Origin: Candidatus Hamiltonella defensa 5AT (Acyrthosiphon pisum)
GTDB lineage: Bacteria; Pseudomonadota; Gammaproteobacteria; Enterobacterales; Enterobacteriaceae
Assembly: GCF_000021705.1 (NCBI RefSeq)
Contig: NC_012751.1
Location: forward strand, 930,001 to 994,000
DNA length: 64,000 nucleotides
Direction: 5' to 3'
Shown in pieces: positions 8,587 to 18,244 of this stretch. A program made the translations under genes and the position numbers. Numbering within the stretch: position 1 is the stretch's first letter; every line of letters starts with the position of its first letter. The notes beneath the pieces are model-generated. The model ran no database searches, was not told where the DNA came from, and saw only the letters and a program-made list of their open reading frames with translations.

Positions 8587-9438
8587 GGCACTGTTAACAA
8601 AGTTAATGTTAAGATATTCTCTGTTTTTTAGGGGGATAAAGAAATGAAAAACAGGCACTATCCGCTCAAAGAGTGTGATTTTATAAAAATAATCGAACCT
8701 CATATTATAAAATATGATAAACGTCCAGGTAGACCTGCAAGCATCAGTCATTATCAGTTTTTTTCAGCTGTTTTGTACGTATTGAGAACGGGTATCCCTT
8801 GGCGTGATGTACCTGATTTATACGGTCATTGGCATACGATTTATATGCGCTTTAAAAGATGGAGTGAAAATGGCTTGTTCTGGAACTTGCTTTATCGTTT
8901 ACAACAAAAAAAGAAAATCAAAATGGACTGTACATGGGTAGACAGTACGACGGTCGCCATCCACCGACACGGCTCAGGAAGCCTTAAAAAAAGGGACCTC
9001 AATCGATAGGGCGCGGCCGAAAAGGCGTGAGCACTCAAATTCACGTGGGTCTTTCAGGCCGCTTTCTCCGGAGTGCCTGTCTATCTGAAGGACAGCGCTC
9101 CGATATGAAAGCCTTTACTGAGCTGTGGATAAAGGGAAATGGGAGGAAGGTGAGCTACATCATCGCTGATAAGGGAGTTGACTTTTTTGATGTCAGAAAA
9201 TTAATCCGGGATAGTGGAAAGAGCCCTGTGATACCCCGACGAAAAGGGGCTGTTTGCACCGGCATTCAACCTAATGATAAAGAAAAATACAAAACACGCT
9301 CTGCGATTGAACGTTTCTTCTTCAGCATAAAAGAACAAAAAAGACTCGCTTTACGCTTTGATAAACTCGATATCACCTTCTTTTCTTTCTTCGCTATCGC
9401 TTGTCTTAAGGTCTTTAATTTACTTTGTTAACACTGCC
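8587..9438 (+). mobile_element. IS5-family element (IS427-like), 852 bp
   Basis: The ends are imperfect inverted repeats: GGCACTGTTAACAAAGTTAA on the left, and on the right the complement of GGCAGTGTTAACAAAGTAA. It carries a two-frame transposase and interrupts the Tn21-type tnpA. I could not establish a clean target duplication. Confidence 0.85.
8644..9431 (+). CDS. IS5/IS427-type transposase, two frames
   Basis: The first frame (8644-9009) starts MKNRHYPLKECDFIKIIEPH after a good AGGGGGA ribosome site and includes GIPWRDVPDLYGHW and the first catalytic Asp in MDCTWVDSTTV. The second frame (to 9431) has GRGRKGVSTQIHV, IADKGVDFFDVR and the last catalytic region RSAIERFFFSIKEQKRLALRFDKL. The frames meet at a run of seven A residues near 8990, the usual position for -1 frameshifting in the IS427 group. 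It could be functional. Confidence 0.82.
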
Positions 9439-9569
9439 ATAAAACCTTTGTTAAGCGTAGACCGCCGGGCGGATTTTTATCTCCATTTAGCTAGGGGGCT
9501 TTATAAAAAAATGCGCATTTCAACGCGGTATTTCAATCTTACTGTGATTTTAAAAGGGGGGAGAAAAAA

Positions 9570-9770
9570 ATGAAAAAACAGGACAGAGGGCAAGAACAAA
9601 AAAGACGGCGTCGTTTCATTAGGGCCGCATTCCCTCCCCAAAAAAATCCTCAGCGCTGTCGTTATTTACTTCTGGTCATCCTCAAAAAAATATCTGCCCT
9701 AAAAAGAAAAATCACGGACTCAATTCAATTGACCCCGACAGCACGGCGCTCAAAAAATCGCCCATTTTGA
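9570..9770 (+). CDS. Small basic protein upstream of pilL
   Basis: A 66-residue frame starting after a strong purine-rich ribosome site (GGGGGGAG), very rich in Lys and Arg. Its stop codon overlaps the pilL start (TGATG), which suggests translational coupling. I recognise no family. It could be a remnant of one of the small genes that precede pilL in R64-like pilus operons, or not a gene at all. Confidence 0.3.
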   Translation: MKKQDRGQEQKRRRRFIRAAFPPQKNPQRCRYLLLVILKKISALKRKITDSIQLTPTARRSKNRPF

Positions 9771-10366
9771 TGACCTTCCCCGTGAAAACTCTCCTTTTTT
9801 CCCTGTTGCTGTTCGGCTGTACGGGTTCCCCCACTCGCCATAATGACAATGCCCCTGCCCCATTTGTCGAGTCACAAATACAGCGGAGCAGTCAAAAGAT
9901 AGCTCTGGCGCAAGAGAGACTCCAACAATCCAGTGGAATGAGGATTGAGGGGGCTCAGAATAAACACATCGCCCCCATACCCCCTCAGACACAAAAGAAG
10001 GTCTCCTTGCAAAAACCCATTTTCAATACAACAGGAAACTCTGTTGTGAAAAAGACAGAGGATATGCCCCAAAAACCTCTTCAGACAGAGAAAACCTGGC
10101 GCGCAGAGCAAGGCTCTACCCTCAAAGACACCTTGTCTTTATGGGTTTAGGAAAAATGTGCCCCCGAAAAAAGGAGAGCCTGGCATCTTGTTTGGGATAC
10201 CGACACCAACTACAGAATAGATGCGCCTTTATCCTTTTCTGGCACTTTCCGTGACGCCTTGAATGGAATATTTCGTTTATATGCCACGGCCACGGTGCCC
10301 CTGTTTGCCGGTATCAATACCACCCAATGCCTTCTCAAAGTCGATGACCAGGAGAGACACTCATGA
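9770..10366 (+). pseudogene. pilL: PilL-like lipoprotein with TcpQ-type domain, amber stop
   Basis: The N-terminus is a lipoprotein signal (LLFSLLLFGC, lipobox Cys), followed by a Gln/Lys-rich linker. An in-frame TAG at 10148-10150 stops the frame just after GSTLKDTLSLWV. Reading on gives AWHLVWDTDTNYRIDAPLSFSGTFRDALNGIFRLYA, the TcpQ-type C-terminal domain of PilL, ending in a TGA that overlaps the pilN ATG (ATGA). The overlap supports the full reading as the original gene. PilL is an outer-membrane component of the thin-pilus machine. It is inactive unless the amber codon is suppressed. Confidence 0.78.
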
Positions 10367-12043
10367 ACAGGCCATTTTTAGCGGTTTGCATGAGCATTGC
10401 ACTCTTTCTTTCTGGCTGTGCAGTGCATCGTCGCATTGATAACGTGATGGAAGCGGCTCAAACGAATGTAGATAAGGTCAGTTCGATGATTAAAGATTCC
10501 TCAATGGCGCGTCCTGTGGTGAGATTTCATGAGGAGCAATGGATTAATCCTATTCCCATCAAATCCGTCACGAAAGCGATCCCAGAGAAAATGAAACGTT
10601 GTCATATGACTTACAAAACGTCTCAACCTCAGACGATTTACCAGTTTGCTCAGGATGTGACACAGCAATGCGGTTTCCGGGTGAAAATTTCCCCAGATGC
10701 CGCGGCATTGCTCAGCAGAGGGGCTTCTCATCTCGGCGGAAAGGGTCAAACTCAGCAGAGGGATAGGGGGCCTTCGCCCGTTCCTCCGCTGGATAACAAC
10801 GGCATGATGCCTTTGCCGTCGGTGGACATTCAGACGAGTCGCTTGAATTCAGAAACAGCCTCGATGAACAGTACGATCACTGATGTCGCTTACTCTGGCA
10901 AGGTGGCGGGTTTGCTGGATATGGTGACCGCCCGTTTAGGCATTTCATGGCGTTGTCACCATGAAGAAATCACTCTTTTTTATCTGGATAACCCGTCGTT
11001 TTAACATCGATCCGACCAATGCGAAATATTCGCTCAAGAATCATCAAAAGAGTGGTTTATCCACTCAAAGTAGCACAGGAGGCGGCGGATCGAGTAGCGG
11101 CTCAAGTACCTCCCAACAAACCGAAATGGCCAATGACCTCTACGGCGATATCCAAAAAACCGCGGAAAGCATGTTAACCCCGGGCGGGGGGCGGCTCAGT
11201 CTCAATCAAACCTCAGGGGTGGTGGTGACAGATGTTCCCGAAGTGGTCAACCGCATTGGGGAGTACCTGCGAGATGAAAATATCAAGCTGTCGAAACAGG
11301 TCTTGCTTAAAGTGGTGGTGTACACCGTGCACACGGAGACGGCTGACCAGTCAGGCATTGACTGGAATGTGATTTTTAAATCCCTGTCAGGAAAATACGG
11401 GATTCATGTGGCGAATGCCTTTAATGCGGGCTCGAATCTGGCCAATGGGGGGTTTGAAATTTTGCCGACGGCCACGGGGAGAGCGTCGCAATGGGCGGGG
11501 TCACAATTTTTGTTGAAAGCCTTGTCTGAGCAGGTCAAGGTATCGGATGTGAAAACACTGTCTATCATGACCACGAACTTAGCCACTGCGGGAATGCAGA
11601 TTGGAAAGCAAACCACTTATTTGCACAAAACGTCGGTCACGACGGGCAACACCACGACGGGCGCTGAGCCTGTTCAATCACTCGAACCCGGAGAAATCAC
11701 CACGGGCACCAACATTAACATCATGCCAAAAATCTTAGAGGGCAATGACAAAATGATGCTGACGATGATGATGGATATCTCCTCGCTCAATCGGCTGAGA
11801 AGAATAGAAAACAGGAACAAAACTGAAAGCATCGAAGCGCCCGATACCGACTCCCGCTCTATTCCACAACGGGTATGGCTCAAGCCTGGAGAAACGGTTC
11901 TCATGAGTGGTTTTGAACAAAATATTCAAGACGGGAGTCAACGAGGAGTCGGTTCCTCCCGCCATTTTTTATTCGGGGGAGGCATGTCAGGGAAAAGCAA
12001 AAAAGAATCTTTTGTGATCACCATCACCCCTTTATTGCGTTAA
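10363..12043 (+). pseudogene. pilN: PilN outer-membrane secretin, frameshifted
   Basis: PilN is the lipoprotein secretin through which the type IVb pilus passes. The first frame (10363-11004) has a lipoprotein signal (LFLSGCAVH) and the N-terminal secretin domains; the second (to 12043) has DTRRFNIDPTN-like sequence, the GxGSSSGSS linker, VVVTDVPEVVNRI, and the secretin core with VWLKPGETVLMSGFE and ITITPLLR. They join near 10990, where one base too many in CTGGATAACCCG breaks FYLDTRRF. Total length (~560 residues) is right for PilN. Either a pseudogene or rescued by slippage at the nearby T run. Confidence 0.85.
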
Positions 12044-12052
12044 AAAAGTGGG

Positions 12053-12340
12053 TCAAGGTTTGACATCATGGGGAGAATGCTCTTTCAACCAGTTTTTCAT
12101 CGCACAGTCCATACGAGATTGCCAGTGTTTACCTGTGGCTCGAAAGGCATCTACCACTTCCTGAGAAAGACGAATGGTTATTTTTTGCTTGGTAGGGGCT
12201 TTTTGTGGGCCTCGGATGCCGAGCGTTTTCAAAAGAGAAAGGGGTAATACCTCTTCAGCGGGTCTCATCAAAACAAAGTCTTCCTCTTTGAGTTCACGTA
12301 CCTCACCTTCTTTATCAATCAAGGGTAAGTGATTTTTCAT
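12053..12340 (-). CDS. brnA: BrnA-type antitoxin
   Basis: The 95-residue protein ends with KITIRLSQEVVDAFRATGKHWQSRMD and MKNWLKEHSP, the DUF4415/BrnA ribbon-helix-helix region. BrnA neutralises BrnT and represses the shared promoter. It overlaps the toxin gene by 26 bp and lies downstream of it, the toxin-first order of brnTA. The pair sits between pilN and pilO on the opposite strand. Both reading frames are intact. Confidence 0.85.
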   Translation of the reverse strand: MKNHLPLIDKEGEVRELKEEDFVLMRPAEEVLPLSLLKTLGIRGPQKAPTKQKITIRLSQEVVDAFRATGKHWQSRMDCAMKNWLKEHSPHDVKP

Positions 12341-12593
12341 ATTTAATGCCCTCTCTGGTATTGGCTTTACGAAAACTAATGACTCTGATGCCGTTTTTAA
12401 TGTCAGAAAAACACAGAACGTGTAAGCGATTTTTTAAGTAACCGACAGCAAGATAGCGAACTTCGGGATAATTCTTGCGCTCATCGATAAAAAAGAAGGC
12501 CGTAGAAAAATCAAAATCCTTAACGCTATCAAAGCTCAGTCCACGTTCCAAAATATTGCGATGATTTTTCACTGCATCGTATTCAATTCTCAT
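12315..12593 (-). CDS. brnT: BrnT-type ribonuclease toxin
   Basis: The 92-residue protein MRIEYDAVKNHRNILERGLSF... with RYLAVGYLKNRLHVLCFSDIKNGIRVISFRKANTREGIKYE matches BrnT (DUF497), a RelE-fold ribonuclease that halts translation. The conserved RVISFRKA motif and neighbouring Glu and Tyr are present. It is transcribed before brnA from a short divergent region shared with pilO (12594-12661). Confidence 0.87.
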   Translation of the reverse strand: MRIEYDAVKNHRNILERGLSFDSVKDFDFSTAFFFIDERKNYPEVRYLAVGYLKNRLHVLCFSDIKNGIRVISFRKANTREGIKYEKSLTLD

Positions 12594-12661
12594 TTATCAA
12601 ATCGTACATACAATTAAATGGTATTTCAATGTTATTTTTTGAAATACATGAGAAAAAATTT

Positions 12662-13972
12662 ATGTCCCACGAAAAAAAACCAATACATATTGTGACTTAC
12701 AACAAAAAGTCCTTCGTCGTCGGGCTTGAATGGCGGGCGATTAAAGGGGGCTTACATTTTATGAAAGAAGTGAAAGCCATTGGGAAAAGAGAACACCTGG
12801 ATGTCGTCGCCATCCGGCAAAACGGATCGATTCAAGCAGGCTTCGCGCCCAAATTTTCTGTCCCACTCAAAGGAAAATATTCACTGGCGGTGTCATTGGT
12901 GTCCTTGATTTCAGGTAAATGGCTGGCCGTGATCCCAGTAGAGTCAATGGAGGATAACTTTATTGTGATCGCCTCTACGGGCGGGTTAGTCATGCCCTGG
13001 ACCGATAAAATCGTGCCTGCAGAGGCCTTGGAGCAAGAGGTGGTGGATATGACTTCCCGTTTATCCCAAGGCGAGGGGGAAGTGAAAGTGTTTGGAGACA
13101 AACGGTTTTTATGGGTGACGGATGAGAGGGATTGGTCGGACGTACTGGCCGTTAAAAATCTGAAAAAAGAATTCAGGCTTAAACCCTTGACTTGGGGACT
13201 GACCCAAAAGGAAAAGATTTGTTGGGCGTCTTTTTTTATTTTTATCCTGAGTGTGCTCTATTTTTTGAATGAATATTGGGATCATCAAGAACATAAAGCC
13301 CGTTTAATGGCAGTAGAAAAACAAAAATTAGCCGACGACATCAATAGAGCCGCTCGCTATCAATCGGCCCTGCTCAGCCTAAAGCCCCCTTGGGTAGATA
13401 AACCGTCTGTTCAACATTTTATTGAAGGATGCGACAAAAAAATACAGGACATCCCTTTGTCATTAGGCGGGTGGATCCCCGCTCAGATCACCTGTTTTCA
13501 TGATCAGGCGGAACTGCTTTTTGCTCGGCTTGAGGGCTCTGCTGTGGGCGCGATGGATTTTAAATGGAGTGTGGAAAAACGTTATTCGGTGACCCCCCGC
13601 TTTAACGGAAAACAAACCGGGGCCGCCGTTTTCTTTCTTCCCATCCATGCCATACCCGAAGGCGACGACCCGTTACTGCCCATGTCACATCAGCGTGACA
13701 AACTCATGACATTATTGCAACGACATAATCTCAGGTTCACGTTAACGGAGGTGCCTTTTTCGGGAAAGAAAACAGACGAACAGGGCATCGACTTTCCCTT
13801 GCCGAATTGGCGGGAAATGCATTTCAGCTATGAGAGCGCGATGGCACCCAGCATGATCTTTAAAGAGAGTGCACTCCCCGGGATGAGAATAAAAAAAATC
13901 GCCTTGCGGATCAATCAGGATAACGCCGCCATCCAATATCAAGTCCAAGGGGTGATGTATGGAAAGCCATAA
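12662..13972 (+). CDS. pilO: PilO pilus assembly protein
   Basis: 436 residues from the ATG at 12662; an upstream ATG at 12629 is in frame but MSHEKKPIHIVTYNKKSFVVGLEW is the family-like start. One transmembrane helix lies near residues 190-210 (ICWASFFIFILSVLYFL), with a cytoplasmic domain before it and a periplasmic domain after it. PilO is an inner-membrane platform protein linking the pilus motor to periplasmic parts. It overlaps pilP by 14 bp. The reading frame is complete. Confidence 0.85.
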   Translation: MSHEKKPIHIVTYNKKSFVVGLEWRAIKGGLHFMKEVKAIGKREHLDVVAIRQNGSIQAGFAPKFSVPLKGKYSLAVSLVSLISGKWLAVIPVESMEDNFIVIASTGGLVMPWTDKIVPAEALEQEVVDMTSRLSQGEGEVKVFGDKRFLWVTDERDWSDVLAVKNLKKEFRLKPLTWGLTQKEKICWASFFIFILSVLYFLNEYWDHQEHKARLMAVEKQKLADDINRAARYQSALLSLKPPWVDKPSVQHFIEGCDKKIQDIPLSLGGWIPAQITCFHDQAELLFARLEGSAVGAMDFKWSVEKRYSVTPRFNGKQTGAAVFFLPIHAIPEGDDPLLPMSHQRDKLMTLLQRHNLRFTLTEVPFSGKKTDEQGIDFPLPNWREMHFSYESAMAPSMIFKESALPGMRIKKIALRINQDNAAIQYQVQGVMYGKP

Positions 13973-14369
13973 AGTCTTTCTTTTTTTGTTGGCCCTTTTC
14001 CCCTCATTACTGAGCGCCACCTCTGACATCAACACCGTTGGTGAACTGGATGCCTTGCAAAGTCAAATCACCTGGTACAAAGCCTTGGCCGCACGCAATA
14101 AAGCCAAAGACGAGGTGGGATTGACGGGATCGTTAGACAGGAGTCCCACGATGTCCATCAAACCGGATCCCATTCCGCGTATCACGAAAATCATTGGCCA
14201 TGGAAAAAGCCTGTCTGTGCGTTTGCGTTTTCCTTATGGCAGTGAAATGACCCGAAAAAAAGGGGACGCGATCCCAGGCGGTTTTACGCTTACTCAGGTT
14301 TCATTGGATGAGGTGACTATCACCCATTTTTCGGGTAATAAAATGATGTTAACTGAGGCGACACCATGA
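13959..14369 (+). CDS. pilP: PilP pilus biogenesis protein
   Basis: The 136-residue protein has a signal peptide (VFLFLLALFPSLLSATS) followed by INTVGELDALQSQITWYKALAARNKAK, the typical start of mature PilP, and a small C-terminal beta domain. It works in the periplasm between PilO and the secretin. It overlaps pilO and pilQ by a few bases, indicating an operon. Intact. Confidence 0.85.
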   Translation: MESHKVFLFLLALFPSLLSATSDINTVGELDALQSQITWYKALAARNKAKDEVGLTGSLDRSPTMSIKPDPIPRITKIIGHGKSLSVRLRFPYGSEMTRKKGDAIPGGFTLTQVSLDEVTITHFSGNKMMLTEATP

Positions 14370-15913
14370 AAGTCATTCCTTTATCGGGCGCTCATGCCGT
14401 GCCGGATTACCGTTTACCTGAAAAGTTAAATGACGCGATCTGTTTAGTGAAACGCGATGACGGCACTTTGATATTAAAAGTCGCTTTGCCCTTTATTGAT
14501 TGTCTTGAAGTGATGGAGTATGAGCTCCGGTTAAAAGAAAATAACGTTCAATTCACGTTAATGCCCTGTGCGTTATCGGACATTGTCGAACTCAAAAAAT
14601 CGGCGGAGTCGGACGCAGAGAATGAAGAGGACAAATCGACAAAAACCATACAAAAAAGAATCATTAAAATCCTCAGTGACGCGGTCACTCAAAGAGCCTC
14701 GGATGTGCATATCCGTCTGGAAAAAATTGTCTGCTCAGTCTATTTTCGTATCGACGGAAAGTTGGCTTGTTACGAGGAATATCCTGCGGAGGAGGGCAAC
14801 CGGTATGTCAATTGCCTCTACAACACGATGTGTCTTCATCAGAGTCACGCTTCGGTGTCTTACTCAGAGCCCTCCGATGCTAAAGTGAGGGAAGAATATG
14901 TGCACTCCCTGGGGCTGACCGGGGGCCGTTTTGCCAGCCGCCCCACTTCGGAAGGATTGCTGTCCGTGATCCGCTTGATAACCCGACGTGACAGGGCATT
15001 GTCCCTGAATGAATTAGGGTTGACTGCCCCACAGGAAGCGGTTCTTGAACGGGCGATATCGAAACCGACGGGCGTCATCTTTTTTACCGGCCCGATGGGA
15101 TCGGGTAAAAGTACCCTGGTTCAGGTGATCAGCGAACTGATGACGGCCAGAGACCCTGGGATCCATCTGGCCACCGTCGAAAATCCGGTCGAGTCTCCGA
15201 TTAAAGGGGCAGTGCAAACCGCGTTAGGCCCCAAAGAAGAATGGTGGCAAGCCGTCAAAAGCCTGATGCGGCTCGATATTAACTGTATTGTCATCGGTGA
15301 AGTCCGCGATCACCTTTCAGCCACCGCGGCGATTGAAGTGGCGCAAACGGGCCACTATGTGTTAACCACGCTGCATACGACGCATCCGGTGGATACGATT
15401 GCGCGCCTGAAAAGCTTACAGGTTGAAAACGACCTCATCAGCGATGCCGCCCTCATCACCTGTTTGGTGGGACAACGCCTCGCCCCCAAACTCTGCCCTC
15501 ATTGTAAAAAACCCTATCTTGAACATAAAAATGACCTTTTGCCGGTTTTTCAGGACTTAATTGAACAATGTTGCCAACCAGAGCAGGTTTACCTGAAAAA
15601 TGCCTCAGGGTGTGAACACTGTGAAGGAAAAGGGGTGAAAGGACGGGTGGGGATTTTTGAAGTCATTGAAGTCGATGCCGAATGGATGCGCCGATATCAC
15701 GAGCGGGGAAAAACCCACGCGTATGACTACTGGTATCAAAAAGGCGGACAGACCTTGTGTGACAATACCCTTCGATTGATTAATGAAGGAAGGATCGATC
15801 CTGTGATGGCACATAAGGAGGTCTGTAACCTGGACCGGGATTTTTTGGTGTTCACCGAAGACATCAGAGAAAAAGCACAACATCACAGGAGAGCATCAAA
15901 TGAATCCCTTTAA
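14366..15913 (+). CDS. pilQ: PilQ pilus assembly ATPase (GspE/PilB family)
   Basis: 515 residues; Walker A GPMGSGKST at 242-250, an Asp box and Walker B region (CIVIGEVRDHLSATAAIEVAQTGH), and the LTTLHTTHPVDTIAR motif. A C-terminal CPHC...CEHC set looks like the zinc-binding segment of PilB-type ATPases. In R64-type systems PilQ powers thin-pilus assembly at the inner membrane. Start and stop overlap pilP and pilR. No lesion seen. Confidence 0.9.
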   Translation: MKVIPLSGAHAVPDYRLPEKLNDAICLVKRDDGTLILKVALPFIDCLEVMEYELRLKENNVQFTLMPCALSDIVELKKSAESDAENEEDKSTKTIQKRIIKILSDAVTQRASDVHIRLEKIVCSVYFRIDGKLACYEEYPAEEGNRYVNCLYNTMCLHQSHASVSYSEPSDAKVREEYVHSLGLTGGRFASRPTSEGLLSVIRLITRRDRALSLNELGLTAPQEAVLERAISKPTGVIFFTGPMGSGKSTLVQVISELMTARDPGIHLATVENPVESPIKGAVQTALGPKEEWWQAVKSLMRLDINCIVIGEVRDHLSATAAIEVAQTGHYVLTTLHTTHPVDTIARLKSLQVENDLISDAALITCLVGQRLAPKLCPHCKKPYLEHKNDLLPVFQDLIEQCCQPEQVYLKNASGCEHCEGKGVKGRVGIFEVIEVDAEWMRRYHERGKTHAYDYWYQKGGQTLCDNTLRLINEGRIDPVMAHKEVCNLDRDFLVFTEDIREKAQHHRRASNESL

Positions 15914-16964
15914 TCGTCTCCTGTGTCAGTGGACTTTTAACGCCCATGATCGCGCCGATATTTACGACAATTTCAGGCACTATTTGCTGGACGGCCAAAG
16001 CATTCACAAAACCTTTGACAAGCTCATCATCAATTACACGCGCCGAGGAAAGAAGCCGAATAACGAAATCGCGCAGATATTAAAAGAATGCGCGGCGCAT
16101 TTTGAGGAAGGGACCCCTTTATCAGAGGCATTAAAGGCGTGGTTTCCAGAGCAGGAAATCAGTGTCATAGAGGCGTGCCATATTGCCGGTCGTCCTGCGG
16201 ATGGCTTCCAGAAAGCCATCCACATCGCGCATGCCACCGAACAATTAAAAAAGGCGATTCGGGGCGCGCTGTTGACCAGTGCTTATCTTTTTTCGTTGTC
16301 TTTGACGATTTTAACCCTCGCCTGCGTGATGCTCGTTCCGTTGCTCCTGGAATCCGTGCCCCTGGTCCAATGGAGCCTGGCTCAAAAAGGGGTTTATTAC
16401 TTTTACCTTTTCGTCATTTCCTGGGGGGGGTGGCTCTTCATCGGATTTGTGCTGACCTGCATTCTCATTGTGTATTCTTTTCCGCGCTGGGTCGGGAAAA
16501 GGCGGTTTTATGCGGACAAATTTCCCCCGTACTCCTTTTACAAGGGAATACAGGGCTCGACTTTTGTCACCAGTGTCAGCGCCTTAATGTCCTCCAACAT
16601 CCCGGTTAAAAATGCCCTGATAAAAATGAGAGACCTCTCCCAATCCCCCTGGTTAATAGAAAAAATCAATGCGGCATTAGCGCGTCTCGCCGATGGGGAA
16701 GAAAATTTAGGCGCGGCGTTAGATACAGCGGGATATGAGTTCCCCAGCGAGGACGCGATCATCAAAATGCACAGTGTGTTTGAGACCTCGAATCAGGAAG
16801 GGGCGTTAGAGCGATTTGGAGAGCGATTGTTAGCAACCACCTTAATGCAGGTCGAACGGCAAGGGAATGTCATTAAATTAGTCAGTATGTTTGGGGGCGC
16901 GGCTGCGACGGTCGGCATTGTGGGCATTATGTACAGCTTGATTGAAATCGCCTTCCACTTTTAA
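15900..16964 (+). CDS. pilR: PilR inner-membrane platform protein (GspF family)
   Basis: 354 residues with the two GspF domains, around 20-140 and 200-320, and hydrophobic helices at ~120-145, ~160-190 and at the C-terminus (MFGGAAATVGIVGIMYSLIEIAFHF). It is the membrane core that works with the PilQ ATPase to extract and polymerise pilin. It overlaps pilQ by 14 bp. Intact. Confidence 0.88.
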   Translation: MNPFNRLLCQWTFNAHDRADIYDNFRHYLLDGQSIHKTFDKLIINYTRRGKKPNNEIAQILKECAAHFEEGTPLSEALKAWFPEQEISVIEACHIAGRPADGFQKAIHIAHATEQLKKAIRGALLTSAYLFSLSLTILTLACVMLVPLLLESVPLVQWSLAQKGVYYFYLFVISWGGWLFIGFVLTCILIVYSFPRWVGKRRFYADKFPPYSFYKGIQGSTFVTSVSALMSSNIPVKNALIKMRDLSQSPWLIEKINAALARLADGEENLGAALDTAGYEFPSEDAIIKMHSVFETSNQEGALERFGERLLATTLMQVERQGNVIKLVSMFGGAAATVGIVGIMYSLIEIAFHF

Positions 16965-16974
16965 AGGAAAAAAA

Positions 16975-17482
16975 ATGAACTCGTTAAAAAAAGGTATTTT
17001 TAATATCAGTGATGCCAGTATCGGTTGGGGTATGGCCTTTGTGGGGCTGGCGATGGTCGCGGCGGCGGGGATGGGGTTGTATGTCAAAGTCTATTCGACT
17101 TCAGCCGTCAGTAGTATCAACACCCTGCTCAACGAAACCAAATCCCTGCGCAGCTCTACGGGTTATGGCACGGCCAGTTTGGTGCCCGCGCTTATTCGCT
17201 CAGGGGCGATCCCTAAAGGCATTTCGATTGTGGGAGACCGGCTTTTTAATGCCAGCGGCGGGGCCATCACCGTCACCGGCAGCGGAATCGGTTTTATTGT
17301 CTCAACAGCCGGCATGAATGAAAAAGATTGCATGAAACTCGCCACGACCTTAAGCAATGGAGATATCGCTTCGGTCCGAATCAACAGTGCGCCTGCGATG
17401 ACGGGCGAGATATCACCGGCACAGGCCTCGTCCGCCTGTGTTGGGAAGAAACAATACGATGACTTTTACTACGAATATGTAA
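16975..17482 (+). pseudogene. pilS: PilS major type IVb pilin, frameshifted at the end
   Basis: The start at 16975 follows AAAGGAAAAAA. The N-terminus MNSLKKGIFNISDASIGWG has a prepilin cleavage site after Gly and a hydrophobic helix. The open frame runs to 17556 with an unusual tail (KKQYDDFYYEYVRPF). In the +1 frame from 17444 the same DNA reads GRNNTMTFTTNM and stops at 17482, like the ends of known PilS pilins (NTxTFT). So a one-base indel near 17440-17450 probably replaced the last ~12 residues by a 36-residue tail. The C-terminal Cys that may form the disulfide (SACVG) lies before the break, so partial function is possible. Confidence 0.72.
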
Positions 17483-17595
17483 GGCCCTTCATGTCTTTTC
17501 AATCACGGCTCAAAGAGACGGATTTTTTTGATGTATATCTTGCGTTTACTCATTGAGCATTCGACGAGCATTGCTCACCAGAGATTAAGACAACC

Positions 17596-17895
17596 TTACT
17601 GATAGCCTGATTCTTTTTGGTGTTTGATGGATAAAATGACCACACGATCAAGTTCCGTGTCATCACGATACAATAAAACATACCCGCTGCTGCCAAAATC
17701 GATGATGAGTTCTCGAAATTCAATATTCAATCCCTCAACCGGACGTCCTATTGATGGCATATCGATTAATAACTTAATGCTATTTGAAATGGCCTTCGCC
17801 GCTTTTCTTGCCGCTAATGGATTTTTTCTTTTAAGAAAGGCTTGTAAACGAACTAAATCCTCTTGAGCTCGTTTCTGAATAATTACTTGTGGCAT
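17596..17895 (-). CDS. RelE/ParE-family toxin
   Basis: About 99 residues from MPQVIIQKRAQEDLVRLQAFLKRKNP; the frame could start upstream at 17928 but the Met at 17895 overlaps the antitoxin end and fits the family. It has IGRPVEGLNIEFRELIIDFGSSGYVLLYR and VVILSIKHQKE, the ParE/RelE fold core with conserved Arg and Tyr. Such toxins poison gyrase or cleave mRNA; the type cannot be decided. Located between pilS and pilV, antisense. Intact. Confidence 0.82.
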   Translation of the reverse strand: MPQVIIQKRAQEDLVRLQAFLKRKNPLAARKAAKAISNSIKLLIDMPSIGRPVEGLNIEFRELIIDFGSSGYVLLYRDDTELDRVVILSIKHQKESGYQ

Positions 17896-18173
17896 GTGGG
17901 CGCACTTTTCTCGTTGGGCGTCCCCCAAGTATCAAGCCAGTTCAGTGCTTCCTCTGCGGTAATATGTTCGCCTGTTTCCTGGTATTCCTGCCAGGCCGCT
18001 AATGCATTTTTACGGTAAGCGCTTTGTTTTTCTTCTCGTTCGACATATTGATGAATGGCGTCGAGCATGAGTGCATGAGAAGAACTCCGCTTATCATCAG
18101 CCAAATATTTGACTCTTTCTTTGAGGTTTTTTTCAAGTCGAAGCGTGATGGTCTGCCGTTCATTGAGGTGCAT
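17883..18173 (-). CDS. Ribbon-helix-helix antitoxin (CopG/ParD-like)
   Basis: The 96-residue protein starts MHLNERQTITLRLEKNLKERVKYLADDKRSSSHALMLDAI, a ribbon-helix-helix DNA-binding domain, followed by a charged toxin-binding tail ending near HITAEEALNWLDTWG. It overlaps the toxin gene by 13 bp in the usual antitoxin-first order. Likely autoregulated from the region between 18174 and the pilV start. Intact. Confidence 0.82.
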   Translation of the reverse strand: MHLNERQTITLRLEKNLKERVKYLADDKRSSSHALMLDAIHQYVEREEKQSAYRKNALAAWQEYQETGEHITAEEALNWLDTWGTPNEKSAPTCHK

Positions 18174-18244
18174 ACAGTTCTCCTTTTATGTCATTGGTGT
18201 TACAGATAACACTATCACATTTTTATAAAAATGGGGACGAAATA

